A stretch of 13,982 nt of DNA from Comamonadaceae bacterium (GTDB lineage: Bacteria > Pseudomonadota > Gammaproteobacteria > Burkholderiales > Burkholderiaceae_C): positions 1 to 13,982 of the forward strand of contig JAIXYA010000273.1 of assembly GCA_027490485.1 (NCBI GenBank), given 5' to 3'. Positions 6,559-13,673 of the stretch are shown piece after piece. Position 1 is the first letter of the stretch. Every line of letters begins with the position of its first letter. The notes beneath the pieces are model-generated. The model was not told the origin of the DNA. It saw only the letters and a program-made list of their open reading frames with translations, and did no database searches. The position numbers were made by a program, and so were the translations under genes.

Positions 6559-8619
6559 TCAGCCTCGCGCACCGCCCGAAAGGGTGACTGCCGCACCTTT
6601 GGAGGTATTGCCCGATGAGCCAGTGACACGGCTCTTGGGCGGCTCTGCACGTTCGACTTGGTGAGCATGCTTAGCAGACATACCCATGATGTCTCGAGCG
6701 TCTCCCCGCTGTGAGGGGTTTCGCGCAGTAGAGGATGTTCCTTCTGTTCCCGTTACTCGGCTTGAGGTTTTCCAAGCTGAGCCACTGATGGCCACGCCTG
6801 CCTCACTGCCTTCTCCCGTTAACTTGCTCGCACCACTGCTGAACTTGTTGGTTGGGATCAAAGTGGTGTCGTCCTCGCGATGACGAAACTCGGGGGTTCC
6901 TGTGATCAGTCCCGAACCTTTGTTCACAGCTCCGGTGATACGTTGACCGCTGAAAGTCGAGCCAGTCACAGCATCTGAAGAGCGTTCACGGGCTTGGCGA
7001 GCCGGTGGGCGAATACTGAAGTCATTGGCGCTGACACCTGACTTAGGCATTTTTTCGCTTCTCACTGGCGCGACAAATCGAGCGCTTGTGCCACATTGGG
7101 GCGGCATGTTGTCAGCGCCCACGTAAGGCGTTCCACTGACAGGCCCGCAAGCGCCTCGATGGTCCCCGGTCATCACGACGCCACCGGCACCTGGCCGGTC
7201 CCCAGTAACGACCGAGGCCGAAATAGAGCCTTCACGCCGACCTAGGGCATGCTGCGCCTTGGTTTGCGATGGTTCACAAAAATCTTGAAAATGCTGCCGA
7301 CCTACGTAGGACGAACCCGTGATGGGTGAACAAGCGCCGTGCTCATTACCGGTCACAAGCTTGGAACGACCCAAGCCTACGCCCGAGACCGTCTGATCAT
7401 TCCAAGTCTGGTCATGGCCGACCTTCTGAATGGAACCCACAAATTCCACATCCTGACAGACCGTTTGCAACTGTTGTGAACTGATGAATTCGGTGCCTGT
7501 CACAGCGCGACAGCCACCGCGGTTGTCCCCTGTGACTTTTTGACTACGACCCAACTCTGTGCCTGTGACCAAACTGCCGGCGAGCGTGCGGATCAAAGCT
7601 ACTTTTGAAGGCGCCTCTGTGACCGATTGCTGGCCGAAATCAACGGCATTGAAATACTGGCTTCCCGTCAGTTGGCGCGAAGCACCCGATTCATTGCCGG
7701 TTACCTTGCTAGAGCGATCCACCTCCGCATTGGAAACAGTTTGATTGCCTTTTGAGGACATCACACTGACTTTTCGAGGGTTGACCATCTGTGCGGCCTC
7801 AGAGTTTTTGACCATATGCAGTTGCGAAAGATATTCGGTCCCAGTCACAGCATGGGTCGATCCTGACTCCAGACCAGTGACAATGCCCTGGCGACCATGC
7901 TCGGTGCGACTCATAACCATAGAAGGCCTAGGCGAAGAACGGCTTGCATGGACAGGACTAACGTGCCCCGAGGCCAAGTATTCTGTGCCAGTCACTTTGT
8001 GGCTGACAGCAGTTGAGGTACCCGTCACCGAATGAGCCGACCGAGTCGCTTGCAAAGCAGCAATAGTAGATGCAGCAGGAGATTCATGTTTTGCCCGCAT
8101 ACGACCGCTTGGTTTGGAAGATGCAGCGACGGGGGTTTGACGCCCCACAATGGCACGCACCAAACGGCGCTGCTTGGCCACCTCACGTCCAGAAGTGCCT
8201 TTTGCGATCGCTTGTTGCCAATCTGTGTGGGGCTGGACTTGGGTCAATTTGGTGGCGGCTGCCACGCGCAACGCACCTTGTTTTCCGTCCGTGGCCAATG
8301 CAGCTCGGCGGGCACGGGCTAATGCACGCGCAGAACCCATGTCAACAACACCCACTTGTGACATATTGGATGAGCAAGTACCAGCGCCGAAGCAACCACA
8401 ACCGCAGCCTTTAGTCTCTGAGGCTTCATCCAATTGAACTGAGTCCGAACGCACATTGGCCATGGCAGACTTGACCAAGGCAGGGCTTGCAGTCGACTTG
8501 GCGTTAGCGGACTTGGTCGTACCAGACTTGCCGCGCAATGCCATGGCTTGACGCCGTTGCAAGGCCAGCTCTCGACCCGAAAGGGTCACCTGATTCGAGC
8601 TTGATGCGTTGGTAGTCAT
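6559..8619 (-). CDS. csoS2: CsoS2, intrinsically disordered carboxysome assembly scaffold
   Basis: 686 residues, shorter than the 869 of Halothiobacillus. CsoS2 bridges RubisCO to the shell. Three N-terminal RubisCO-binding repeats are visible: GRELALQRRQAMALRGK (15-31), ARALARARRAALATDGK (97-113) and GREVAKQRRLVRAIVGR (144-160). A Cys-rich patch, GCGCGCFGAGTC, occupies 71-82. The middle region (about 195-510) has six V(T/S)G-based repeats. The first three lack Cys; the last three carry pairs C370/C388, C430/C448 and C491/C509. The C-terminal region has ITGTPEFRH (572-580) and ends VTGSSGNTSKG...SGGARG, the conserved shell-anchoring tail. An A6 run at codons 522-524 is a candidate frameshift site for a short CsoS2A form. 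The start is 12 bp after the cbbS stop. GGAG directly abuts the ATG, a suboptimal spacing, but a start at M26 would delete the first repeat. Confidence 0.97.
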   Translation of the reverse strand: MTTNASSSNQVTLSGRELALQRRQAMALRGKSGTTKSANAKSTASPALVKSAMANVRSDSVQLDEASETKGCGCGCFGAGTCSSNMSQVGVVDMGSARALARARRAALATDGKQGALRVAAATKLTQVQPHTDWQQAIAKGTSGREVAKQRRLVRAIVGRQTPVAASSKPSGRMRAKHESPAASTIAALQATRSAHSVTGTSTAVSHKVTGTEYLASGHVSPVHASRSSPRPSMVMSRTEHGRQGIVTGLESGSTHAVTGTEYLSQLHMVKNSEAAQMVNPRKVSVMSSKGNQTVSNAEVDRSSKVTGNESGASRQLTGSQYFNAVDFGQQSVTEAPSKVALIRTLAGSLVTGTELGRSQKVTGDNRGGCRAVTGTEFISSQQLQTVCQDVEFVGSIQKVGHDQTWNDQTVSGVGLGRSKLVTGNEHGACSPITGSSYVGRQHFQDFCEPSQTKAQHALGRREGSISASVVTGDRPGAGGVVMTGDHRGACGPVSGTPYVGADNMPPQCGTSARFVAPVRSEKMPKSGVSANDFSIRPPARQARERSSDAVTGSTFSGQRITGAVNKGSGLITGTPEFRHREDDTTLIPTNKFSSGASKLTGEGSEAGVAISGSAWKTSSRVTGTEGTSSTARNPSQRGDARDIMGMSAKHAHQVERAEPPKSRVTGSSGNTSKGAAVTLSGGARG
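7043..7058 (-). promoter_or_regulatory. Candidate -1 ribosomal frameshift site in csoS2
   Basis: On the csoS2 mRNA the in-frame codons GAA AAA ATG (E522, K523, M524) contain a run of six A residues (7050-7055 on the plus strand). A -1 slip on this run reads AAA AAT GCC TAA, so a stop (7043-7045) follows within three codons. The product would be about 525 residues and would lose the whole C-terminal region. The site sits just before DFSIRPPAR, at the junction of the middle and C-terminal regions. Halothiobacillus csoS2 is known to make CsoS2A there by programmed -1 frameshifting. The heptamer is not a classical X-XXY-YYZ sequence and only a weak 4-bp hairpin is seen downstream, so function is inferred from position and the immediate stop. 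Confidence 0.5.
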
Positions 8620-8631
8620 CTCCGGTGTCTT

Positions 8632-8958
8632 TCAGCGATGAACAACGAATGACATGCCTTGGCTTTGGGAGTAGTTGTCATAGGCAATCACTCGCACCAA
8701 GTGGCCAGGGAACTCCCGGTGACAGGCTTCAATTTCAGCCAAAACTGCATCTACCGATTGCTCGCCAAACAGTGGCAATTTCCACATATACCAAAAGTTG
8801 CTGGTGGCGACTGTGCCTTTTTCGGTGTGTTCTACCGCTGGGTTCCAACCTTGCGCGATGGAGTAAGCAATTTGCCGACGAACTTGGTCAGCCGTCATGT
8901 TGGGCAAATAGGAGAAGGTTTCGTATTTTTGGGAAGATTTATAGACTTGGACAGCCAT
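8632..8958 (-). CDS. cbbS: RubisCO small subunit, form IA carboxysomal type
   Basis: 108 residues beginning [20 protein letters not shown]. The small subunit caps the L8 core to form L8S8 RubisCO. Family landmarks are KYETFSYLP (11-19), the block [16 protein letters not shown] (29-44), [14 protein letters not shown] (54-67) and [12 protein letters not shown] (73-84), with VIAYDNY (90-96) near the end. The form IA hairpin loop is short, with no red-type C-terminal extension. It follows cbbL by 57 bp and has its own AAAGGA ribosome binding site, consistent with equimolar synthesis. In carboxysomal enzymes the CsoS2 N-peptides bind at an interface formed by both large and small subunits, so this protein forms part of the docking surface for the csoS2 product. 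Confidence 0.99.
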   Translation of the reverse strand: MAVQVYKSSQKYETFSYLPNMTADQVRRQIAYSIAQGWNPAVEHTEKGTVATSNFWYMWKLPLFGEQSVDAVLAEIEACHREFPGHLVRVIAYDNYSQSQGMSFVVHR

Positions 8959-9015
8959 GTCAGATTCCTTTCAGGGGGTATAGGTGAAGCGTCTGTTGTA
9001 AGTGGATCGGATCAA

Positions 9016-10437
9016 TTACTTGTTAGCAATGTCTAACTTGTCCACGGTGTCAAATTCGAACTTGATCTCTTTCCACGTTTCCATGGCAATCTTGAGTTCA
9101 GGTGAATGGGCAGCAGCAGAGGTCAAAATGTCTTTGGCTTCCTTCTCCAACTGACGGCCTTCGTTACGCGCTTGGACACATGCCTCCAGTGCGACACGGT
9201 TGGCGCAAGCACCGGCCGCGTTACCCCATGGGTGACCCAAGGTGCCGCCACCGAATTGCAATACCGAGTCATCACCAAAGATGTTGACCAAGGCTGGCAT
9301 GTGCCACACGTGAATACCACCTGAAGCAACAGCAAAGGCACCAGGCAAAGAGCCCCAGTCTTGGTCAAAGAAGATGCCACGTGCGCGGTCTTCAGGAACA
9401 AAAGATTCGCGCAGCAAATCGATCCAGCCGAGTGTCGAAGCGCGATCGCCTTCGAGCTTGCCCACCACAGTGCCGGTGTGCAGGTGGTCACCACCAGAGA
9501 GACGCAGGATTTTGGTAAGCACACGGAAATGAATACCGTGGTGCGGGTTGCGGTCGATCACAGCGTGCATGGCGCGGTGAATATGCAGCAACATGCCATT
9601 TTCGCGACACCAGTTGGCCAAGCCTGTATTGGCACAGAAGCCACCCGTGATGTAGTCGTGCATGATGATGGGTGCGCCGATTTCCTTGGCGTACTCAGCG
9701 CGTTTGTACATTTCTTCGGGTGTGGGCGCGGTCACATTGAGGTAGTGGCCTTTGCGCTCTCCGGTTTCTTGTTCGGCCTTCAAGGTGGCCTCTTGAACAA
9801 AATCGAAACGTTGACGCCAACGCATAAAGGGCTGGCTGTTGATGTTCTCGTCATCCTTGGTGAAGTCCAGGCCACCGCGCAGACATTCGTACACTGCCCG
9901 ACCGTAGTTCTTTGCCGACAGACCCAGCTTGGGCTTGATGGTGCATCCCAGCAGTGGACGACCGTATTTATTCATGATGTCACGCTCAACTTGGATGCCC
10001 AAGGGAGGACCACCGCAGGTCTTGATATAGGCGATGGGGAAGCGTACATCTTCCAATCGCAAGGCACGAATGGCCTTGAAACCAAACACGTTTCCGACCA
10101 AAGAGGTGAAGACGTTGACGACGGAGCCCTCTTCGAACAAATCGATGGGGTAGGCAATGAAAGCGTAGAAACAGGTATCGTCCCCAGGCACGTCTTCAAT
10201 TCGGTAGGCACGGCCTTTGTAGTAATCCAGGTCGGTCAGCAAGTCGGTCCATACCGTGGTCCACGTTCCAGTCGAAGACTCAGCCGCCACAGCTGCAGCA
10301 GCTTCTTCACGGTCAATACCTGCCTGTGGCGTGATCTTGAAACAGGCCAAAATGTCGGTGTCAAGAGGTGCATACTCAGGCATCCAATAGGTCTGACGGT
10401 ATTCTTTTACGCCTGCGTTATACGTTTTTGTTGCCAT
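9016..10437 (-). CDS. cbbL: RubisCO large subunit, form IA carboxysomal type
   Basis: 473 residues, the expected length for form IA. It fixes CO2 onto ribulose-1,5-bisphosphate in the Calvin cycle. Active-site elements are intact: K168 and K170 in TIKPKLG, the carbamylated K194 with D196 and E197 in [11 protein letters not shown]287 and R288 in HIHRAMH, and loop-6 K327 in VVGKLEGDR. All lie seven residues before the spinach numbering. The start at 10437 is set by AAGGAG seven bases upstream and by the standard N-terminus [13 protein letters not shown]. The frame stays open upstream to 10641, but that part lies over cbbR on the opposite strand. It is the first gene of the operon, 111 bp from the divergent cbbR, and is therefore the likely target of CbbR activation. 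Confidence 0.99.
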   Translation of the reverse strand: MATKTYNAGVKEYRQTYWMPEYAPLDTDILACFKITPQAGIDREEAAAAVAAESSTGTWTTVWTDLLTDLDYYKGRAYRIEDVPGDDTCFYAFIAYPIDLFEEGSVVNVFTSLVGNVFGFKAIRALRLEDVRFPIAYIKTCGGPPLGIQVERDIMNKYGRPLLGCTIKPKLGLSAKNYGRAVYECLRGGLDFTKDDENINSQPFMRWRQRFDFVQEATLKAEQETGERKGHYLNVTAPTPEEMYKRAEYAKEIGAPIIMHDYITGGFCANTGLANWCRENGMLLHIHRAMHAVIDRNPHHGIHFRVLTKILRLSGGDHLHTGTVVGKLEGDRASTLGWIDLLRESFVPEDRARGIFFDQDWGSLPGAFAVASGGIHVWHMPALVNIFGDDSVLQFGGGTLGHPWGNAAGACANRVALEACVQARNEGRQLEKEAKDILTSAAAHSPELKIAMETWKEIKFEFDTVDKLDIANK

Positions 10438-10480
10438 ACATGTGCTCCTTGGGTCTATACGAAATGAAACAATGCCAAAA

Positions 10481-10502
10481 TTATTGACCCGACAACCAAT
10501 AA
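10481..10502. promoter_or_regulatory. Inverted repeat in the cbbR-cbbL intergenic region, candidate CbbR operator
   Basis: A perfect inverted repeat, TTATTG, ten bases, then CAATAA, lies near the middle of the 111-bp region between the divergent cbbL and cbbR starts. LysR-type regulators bind short AT-rich dyads with a T...A core in such divergent regions, and CbbR sites usually show TNA half-site repeats. The adjacent AT-rich stretch (10503-10535), including the AAATATTT palindrome at 10512-10519, could form the rest of an extended LTTR footprint or a promoter. No convincing -35/-10 pair for either gene could be fixed. The role is inferred from symmetry and position. Confidence 0.5.
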
Positions 10503-10548
10503 ATAAAAGTAAAATATTTAGACTGTTATCTTTTAGTTTTGTAAACCC

Positions 10549-11469
10549 ATGAGCCTGCGCCATGCCACGCTTCATCAACTGAGGATTTTTCAAGCTGTTG
10601 CCGAACACAACAGCTTTGCCCGCGCCGCCAAGGCGCTGCATCTCTCACCGCCCACGCTATCGCTGCAAGTCAAGCAACTCGCCGAAACCGTGGGGCAGCC
10701 GTTGTTTGAGCAATTAGGCAAAAAAATCTACTTGACCGCTGCCGGCAAAATTCTGTCGCAAGCCTCCCTCGATATTTCACAGCGCATGGACTTGCTCAGT
10801 GCAGAGCTCGCCGCTTTACAAGGGATGGAGCGCGGTAGCTTGAAGTTAGCGATTCTGACCACGGTGAAGTACACCGTACCGAAATTGCTGGGTGGCTTTT
10901 GTGCAGCCCACCCCGGCATTGACGTGGCTATGGTCGTGGGCAACCGCGAAAGCCTTTTGCAGCGTTTGGCCAGCAACCAAGACGACCTCTACATCATGGG
11001 CCAGCCGCCGCAGCACATGAACTTGGTTTGTGAAAATTTTGCTGACAATCCGCTGGTCTTGGTTGCACCCCCCAACCACCCATTGGTCGGCAAACGTCGC
11101 ATTGATCCTGCGCGGCTACGCCAAGAGCCCTTCATACTGCGCGAGCCTGGTTCAGGCACTCGCTTGACCATGGAGCAATTCTTTGCAGATCAAGGCTTCA
11201 GTCCTGTCAATCGCTTGGAGGTGGGCAGCAACGAAGCCATCAAACAAACCGTAGCAGGCGGCTTGGGACTGGCGGTGCTTTCTGCAACCACGGTGGTGTC
11301 AGAGTTGGCGCTGGGTGAGTTGGTGCAACTTGAAGTCAAGGGCTTTCCCCTTATCCGCCGCTGGTATGTGGTGTATTCAGGCGGCAAACGGCTGTCACCC
11401 GCAGCCCAAGCGTTTAAGCAGTGGCTGCTGCAACACCGGCCCAATCCAAGTTCCACTCTCAGAAGTTGA
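10549..11469 (+). CDS. cbbR: CbbR-type LysR-family transcriptional regulator
   Basis: 306 residues. The N-terminal winged helix-turn-helix (about 7-66) reads [20 protein letters not shown], then [20 protein letters not shown], with the wing [17 protein letters not shown]. From about residue 93 there is a periplasmic-binding-protein-like effector domain ([20 protein letters not shown], ... [11 protein letters not shown]). The gene diverges from the RubisCO operon and has the usual LTTR length, so it is called CbbR, which activates Calvin-cycle operons in response to metabolites such as RuBP, PEP or NADPH. Effector specificity cannot be read from sequence. No clear ribosome binding site precedes the ATG at 10549, but the N-terminus fits the family and no later start would keep the DNA-binding domain. 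Its stop is 29 bp from the convergent tRNA-Arg. Confidence 0.93.
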   Translation: MSLRHATLHQLRIFQAVAEHNSFARAAKALHLSPPTLSLQVKQLAETVGQPLFEQLGKKIYLTAAGKILSQASLDISQRMDLLSAELAALQGMERGSLKLAILTTVKYTVPKLLGGFCAAHPGIDVAMVVGNRESLLQRLASNQDDLYIMGQPPQHMNLVCENFADNPLVLVAPPNHPLVGKRRIDPARLRQEPFILREPGSGTRLTMEQFFADQGFSPVNRLEVGSNEAIKQTVAGGLGLAVLSATTVVSELALGELVQLEVKGFPLIRRWYVVYSGGKRLSPAAQAFKQWLLQHRPNPSSTLRS

Positions 11470-11498
11470 GGTCAGCAGTAGCGCTGAGTTGGCGTTGA

Positions 11499-11574
11499 TG
11501 GTGCGGCTGGCGGGGATCGAACCCACGACCCTTGGCTTCGGAGGCCAATACTCTATCCACTGAGCTACAGCCGC
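11499..11574 (-). tRNA. tRNA-Arg (anticodon CCG)
   Basis: The minus strand folds as a complete 76-nt cloverleaf. The acceptor arm is GCGGCTG paired with CAGCCGC, followed by discriminator A and an encoded CCA. The D arm contains AGCTCAGTGGATAGAG, and the anticodon arm is TTGGC-CTCCGAA-GCCAA, giving anticodon CCG, which reads CGG. The T arm contains GGTTCGATCC. A possible -10 element (TACAAT, plus-strand 11584-11589) lies ten bases upstream, but no matching -35 is evident and no T-rich terminator follows. The 3' end faces cbbR and the carboxysome operon. Confidence 0.97.
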
Positions 11575-11608
11575 AATCGCGGTATTGTAGGTGTCGCTTT
11601 TTGTCAGC

Positions 11609-11636
11609 TTGGTGGAAGCATGTCGCTGGCTATAAT
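11609..11636 (+). promoter_or_regulatory. Predicted sigma-70 promoter of the cytochrome c5 gene
   Basis: TTGGTG (11609-11614) is separated by 16 bases from a perfect TATAAT (11631-11636). Transcription would start near 11643, about 28 bases before the ATG at 11671. This is the strongest promoter-like sequence I found in the window. It lies in the short region between the divergently oriented tRNA-Arg and the cytochrome gene. Confidence 0.65.
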
Positions 11637-11670
11637 TTCCTTTTAATTTGTACCCACACAGAAAGTCCTT

Positions 11671-12171
11671 ATGAGCGACACCCACGAAGAAGCACATACC
11701 GGCCCGATCAAAACCCCCAAGGCTTTTGCCTGGGCCATGCTTTTGTCTTTTGTAGGGCCGATTTTCATCATCATCGGCTTGGTTTACTACGTAGTGACAT
11801 CAAATAAGCCTGCTGCTGGAGCGGCCAATACATCTGAAGCTGTAGCTGCGCGAATTCAAAAAGTTGGCACGGTAGAGGTGCGCGACGCCAACCGTCCTTT
11901 GAAGGCGGGTGAAGAAGTTTACAAAGTCCAATGTGCTGCCTGTCACACTGCTGGTCTGGCTGGCTCCCCTAAATTGGGTGATAAAGCAGCTTGGGCGCCT
12001 CGTATCAAAACAGGTTATGAGGCGTTGCTTAACTCTGCGCTCAAAGGCAAAAACGCCATGGGCGCGCAAGGTGGCGGCGACCATAACGATGTGGAGATTG
12101 GCCGTGCAGTTGTGTACATGGCCAATGCCAGTGGTGCGAAATTCGCTGAACCTGCAGCACCCACGAACTGA
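11671..12171 (+). CDS. Membrane-anchored cytochrome c5 family protein
   Basis: 166 residues. A short hydrophilic N-terminus (MSDTHEEAHTGPIKTPK) precedes one transmembrane helix (about 19-43, AWAMLLSFVGPIFIIIGLVY) and an Ala-rich linker. A class I cytochrome c domain follows, with the single haem motif CAACH at 88-92. M130 in KGKNAMGAQGG is the likely axial ligand, and a second Met occurs in the terminal helix (VVYMANASG, M150). The anchor is not cleaved in such proteins, so the haem domain should face the periplasm and pass electrons between the bc1 complex and terminal oxidases. It has its own promoter and terminator and forms a monocistronic unit. It belongs to the ordinary chromosomal flank rather than to the carboxysome operon. 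Confidence 0.92.
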   Translation: MSDTHEEAHTGPIKTPKAFAWAMLLSFVGPIFIIIGLVYYVVTSNKPAAGAANTSEAVAARIQKVGTVEVRDANRPLKAGEEVYKVQCAACHTAGLAGSPKLGDKAAWAPRIKTGYEALLNSALKGKNAMGAQGGGDHNDVEIGRAVVYMANASGAKFAEPAAPTN

Positions 12172-12190
12172 GAACTCAGTCCTTTCATAG

Positions 12191-12216
12191 AACCGGCTAC
12201 TTAGCCGGTTTTTTTT
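12191..12216 (+). terminator. Rho-independent terminator of the cytochrome c5 gene
   Basis: AACCGGC and GCCGGTT form a GC-rich stem (extendable to nine pairs with a very tight loop), followed by eight T residues counted from the end of the stem. It lies 20 bases after the cytochrome stop. On the minus strand no T run follows the stem, so it should act in one direction only. The stop codon of the convergent gene (TAG, 12197-12199) lies inside the stem. Confidence 0.92.
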
Positions 12217-12736
12217 CGCCTTTGACGGGGCTGAGCACGAAGCCATGGTCAATCACTAATTTTGATGAACTAACTTCCTTGGGTGCCTGCCACAACTTGT
12301 CTTCAAGGGCTTGGGCTGCATGCCATGTGTCCATGCTGTGGATCAAACCTAAGCCCTTAGCAGTCAAGGCATACAGGCGTCCGTTTTCATCGACCAAGCA
12401 CTCAAGCAACTCAAGGATGTCACCTTGTGGCCCTGTCAGGATGCCAGAGTCCAATACACGCCATACGAATGGCACTGACTGCAGTTCCACGAATACGCGT
12501 TGGGGTCCATTTTGAAAATACCAACGCCCGAATGGATCGCAGGCGTAGTTGCGCTCTATGAATTCGATCAGTTTGGTGTGTGCCAACTTGCTGCCTTTGG
12601 CGTGTGCAAAATCGCCTTGTGCTTGCACAGCATCGTCGCGCATATACCAGTCGCCTCGATCGTCAAAGCCTAGCCAGCCATAACAATCAGGCACCTGCGG
12701 CCACTTGGCCATGGCTTTTTTAACGATGTCATCCAT
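12197..12736 (-). CDS. Conserved hypothetical protein of betaproteobacterial type
   Basis: 179 residues from the ATG at 12736. I do not recognise a characterised function. The sequence is soluble, with no signal peptide, membrane segment or metal-binding motif. It is rich in aromatic residues near the start (CYGWLGFDDRGDWYMRDD, 18-35) and has a second block, FGRWYFQNGPQRVFVELQSV (68-87). The Gly- and Trp-rich spacing suggests a compact beta fold. The N-terminus KAMAKWPQVPDCYGW resembles proteins commonly found in Burkholderiales genomes, so it is likely a real gene. It ends in a Lys-rich tail (GEKKPAK) encoded by the terminator of the convergent cytochrome gene. No clear ribosome binding site is visible. 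The NTF2-like gene lies 39 bp upstream on the same strand, so the two could be co-transcribed. Confidence 0.8.
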   Translation of the reverse strand: MDDIVKKAMAKWPQVPDCYGWLGFDDRGDWYMRDDAVQAQGDFAHAKGSKLAHTKLIEFIERNYACDPFGRWYFQNGPQRVFVELQSVPFVWRVLDSGILTGPQGDILELLECLVDENGRLYALTAKGLGLIHSMDTWHAAQALEDKLWQAPKEVSSSKLVIDHGFVLSPVKGEKKPAK

Positions 12737-12775
12737 TTGCGGTTGATGGTATGTGCAACTGCAAGGTCTGCTCTG

Positions 12776-13225
12776 CTAGTGCAGTAGGGTGGGCGTGTCG
12801 ATGTCGCTGTGAATCTCAGGCGGTGTGCCTGGGCTGGCGTGGTGCGCCACCATGCGCCACCCTTGCGCCGTTCGCATATACACATTGGTTGAGGTAACGA
12901 ATGCGATTTGCGCGCCATCGGCTGTGTAAATCTCAACCCGCTCAATCAAATTGTGAACTGCACTGGTGATGGTTTCAAGCTTATGCAGACGCTCGGGAAA
13001 GGATCGAATCGGCCCATGGCTGAACATGATTTCAAACGAATTGCGAATAGCCACAGCGCCAATCAGGCGAGGACCTCCCGGGTGAACACAAATGATGTCT
13101 TCTTCATTGGCCCAACAGGCCATCAAGCGCTCTAAGTCGCCAGATTGCAAAGCCTCATAAAAGGCAGTCTCAATCTCATCGGCGGAACCGCCAACGGTGG
13201 CTGCGCGCAGATGAGACTTTGACAA
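12776..13225 (-). CDS. NTF2/SnoaL-like (DUF4440-type) family protein
   Basis: 149 residues if translation begins at the TTG at 13225. The body, DEIETAFYEALQSGDLERLM (16-35), then CWANEEDIICVHPGGPRLIG (37-56), and the late GWRMVAHHASPG segment are typical of the NTF2-like cone fold of the SnoaL/DUF4440 group. That group includes small-molecule isomerase-like and binding proteins; the substrate here is unknown. No ATG occurs in frame before residue 35, which lies inside the conserved domain, so a TTG start is the simplest choice. No ribosome binding site is seen. The TTG is only three bases after the atpC stop, which suggests coupling to translation of atpC and transcription from the atp operon. 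Confidence 0.85.
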   Translation of the reverse strand: MSKSHLRAATVGGSADEIETAFYEALQSGDLERLMACWANEEDIICVHPGGPRLIGAVAIRNSFEIMFSHGPIRSFPERLHKLETITSAVHNLIERVEIYTADGAQIAFVTSTNVYMRTAQGWRMVAHHASPGTPPEIHSDIDTPTLLH

Positions 13226-13228
13226 GGG

Positions 13229-13645
13229 TCAACGTTTACTGCGGTATTTGCGCAGTGCGGCGAGTTGTGCGGCCATGATGGTTAACTCGGCCTGAGCAGC
13301 TGCCATGTCGACTTCGGTTTTGGCATTTTGCAAATGTTCTTGCGCTGATTTTTTAGCCGTATTGGCACGCTCTTCATCCAGGTCTTTGCCGCGAACCGCT
13401 GTATCGGACAAGACGGTGACGGAGTCGGGCTGGACTTCCAAAATACCGCCAGCAACAAACACGAACTCTTCTTCACCGTCAGGTTTTTGGATGCGCACAG
13501 AGCCAGCTTTGATGCGAGAGATCAAAGGTGTGTGGCGGGGGTAAATGCCCAACTCGCCCACCTCACCCGGCAGCGCCACAAAGGTGGCTTCGCCAGAGTA
13601 AATCAGCTCTTCAGCACTGACCACATCAACACGGATGGTATTCAT
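13229..13645 (-). CDS. atpC: F1Fo ATP synthase epsilon subunit
   Basis: 138 residues, the normal length. The epsilon subunit is part of the central stalk of the F1 motor and can inhibit ATP hydrolysis. The N-terminal beta sandwich reads [20 protein letters not shown], then [20 protein letters not shown], which includes the highly conserved GE-GELGI-PRHTPL motif. The C-terminal helical hairpin is present (roughly 90-138, ending ALRKYRSKR). AAGGGA precedes the ATG at good spacing. It follows atpD by 28 bp, the standard end of the atp operon. Confidence 0.98.
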   Translation of the reverse strand: MNTIRVDVVSAEELIYSGEATFVALPGEVGELGIYPRHTPLISRIKAGSVRIQKPDGEEEFVFVAGGILEVQPDSVTVLSDTAVRGKDLDEERANTAKKSAQEHLQNAKTEVDMAAAQAELTIMAAQLAALRKYRSKR

Positions 13646-13673
13646 CGGGTTCCCTTATCGGACACGTTGGTGA

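Noticed and set aside
6559..8045. Recurring GTGAC/CAGTCAC-like DNA words as a repeat array or CRISPR
   Set aside because: They are the codons of the V-T-G protein repeats in csoS2; spacing follows the protein repeat and no identical direct repeats or spacers are present.
9361..10467. 368-codon open frame antisense to cbbL
   Set aside because: It lies wholly over the highly conserved cbbL coding sequence, has no recognisable domain, and arises from third-position bias in a high-coding-density gene.
10438..10641. In-frame upstream extension of cbbL
   Set aside because: The canonical RubisCO N-terminus and a well-placed AAGGAG set the start at 10437; the extension would overlap cbbR on the other strand.
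11457..11490. Possible hairpin between cbbR and the tRNA as a terminator
   Set aside because: Short stems can be drawn but no T run follows on either strand.
11395..11697. 100-codon minus-strand frame spanning the tRNA
   Set aside because: It overlaps the tRNA-Arg and the end of cbbR; the peptide motif it contains is merely translated tRNA sequence.
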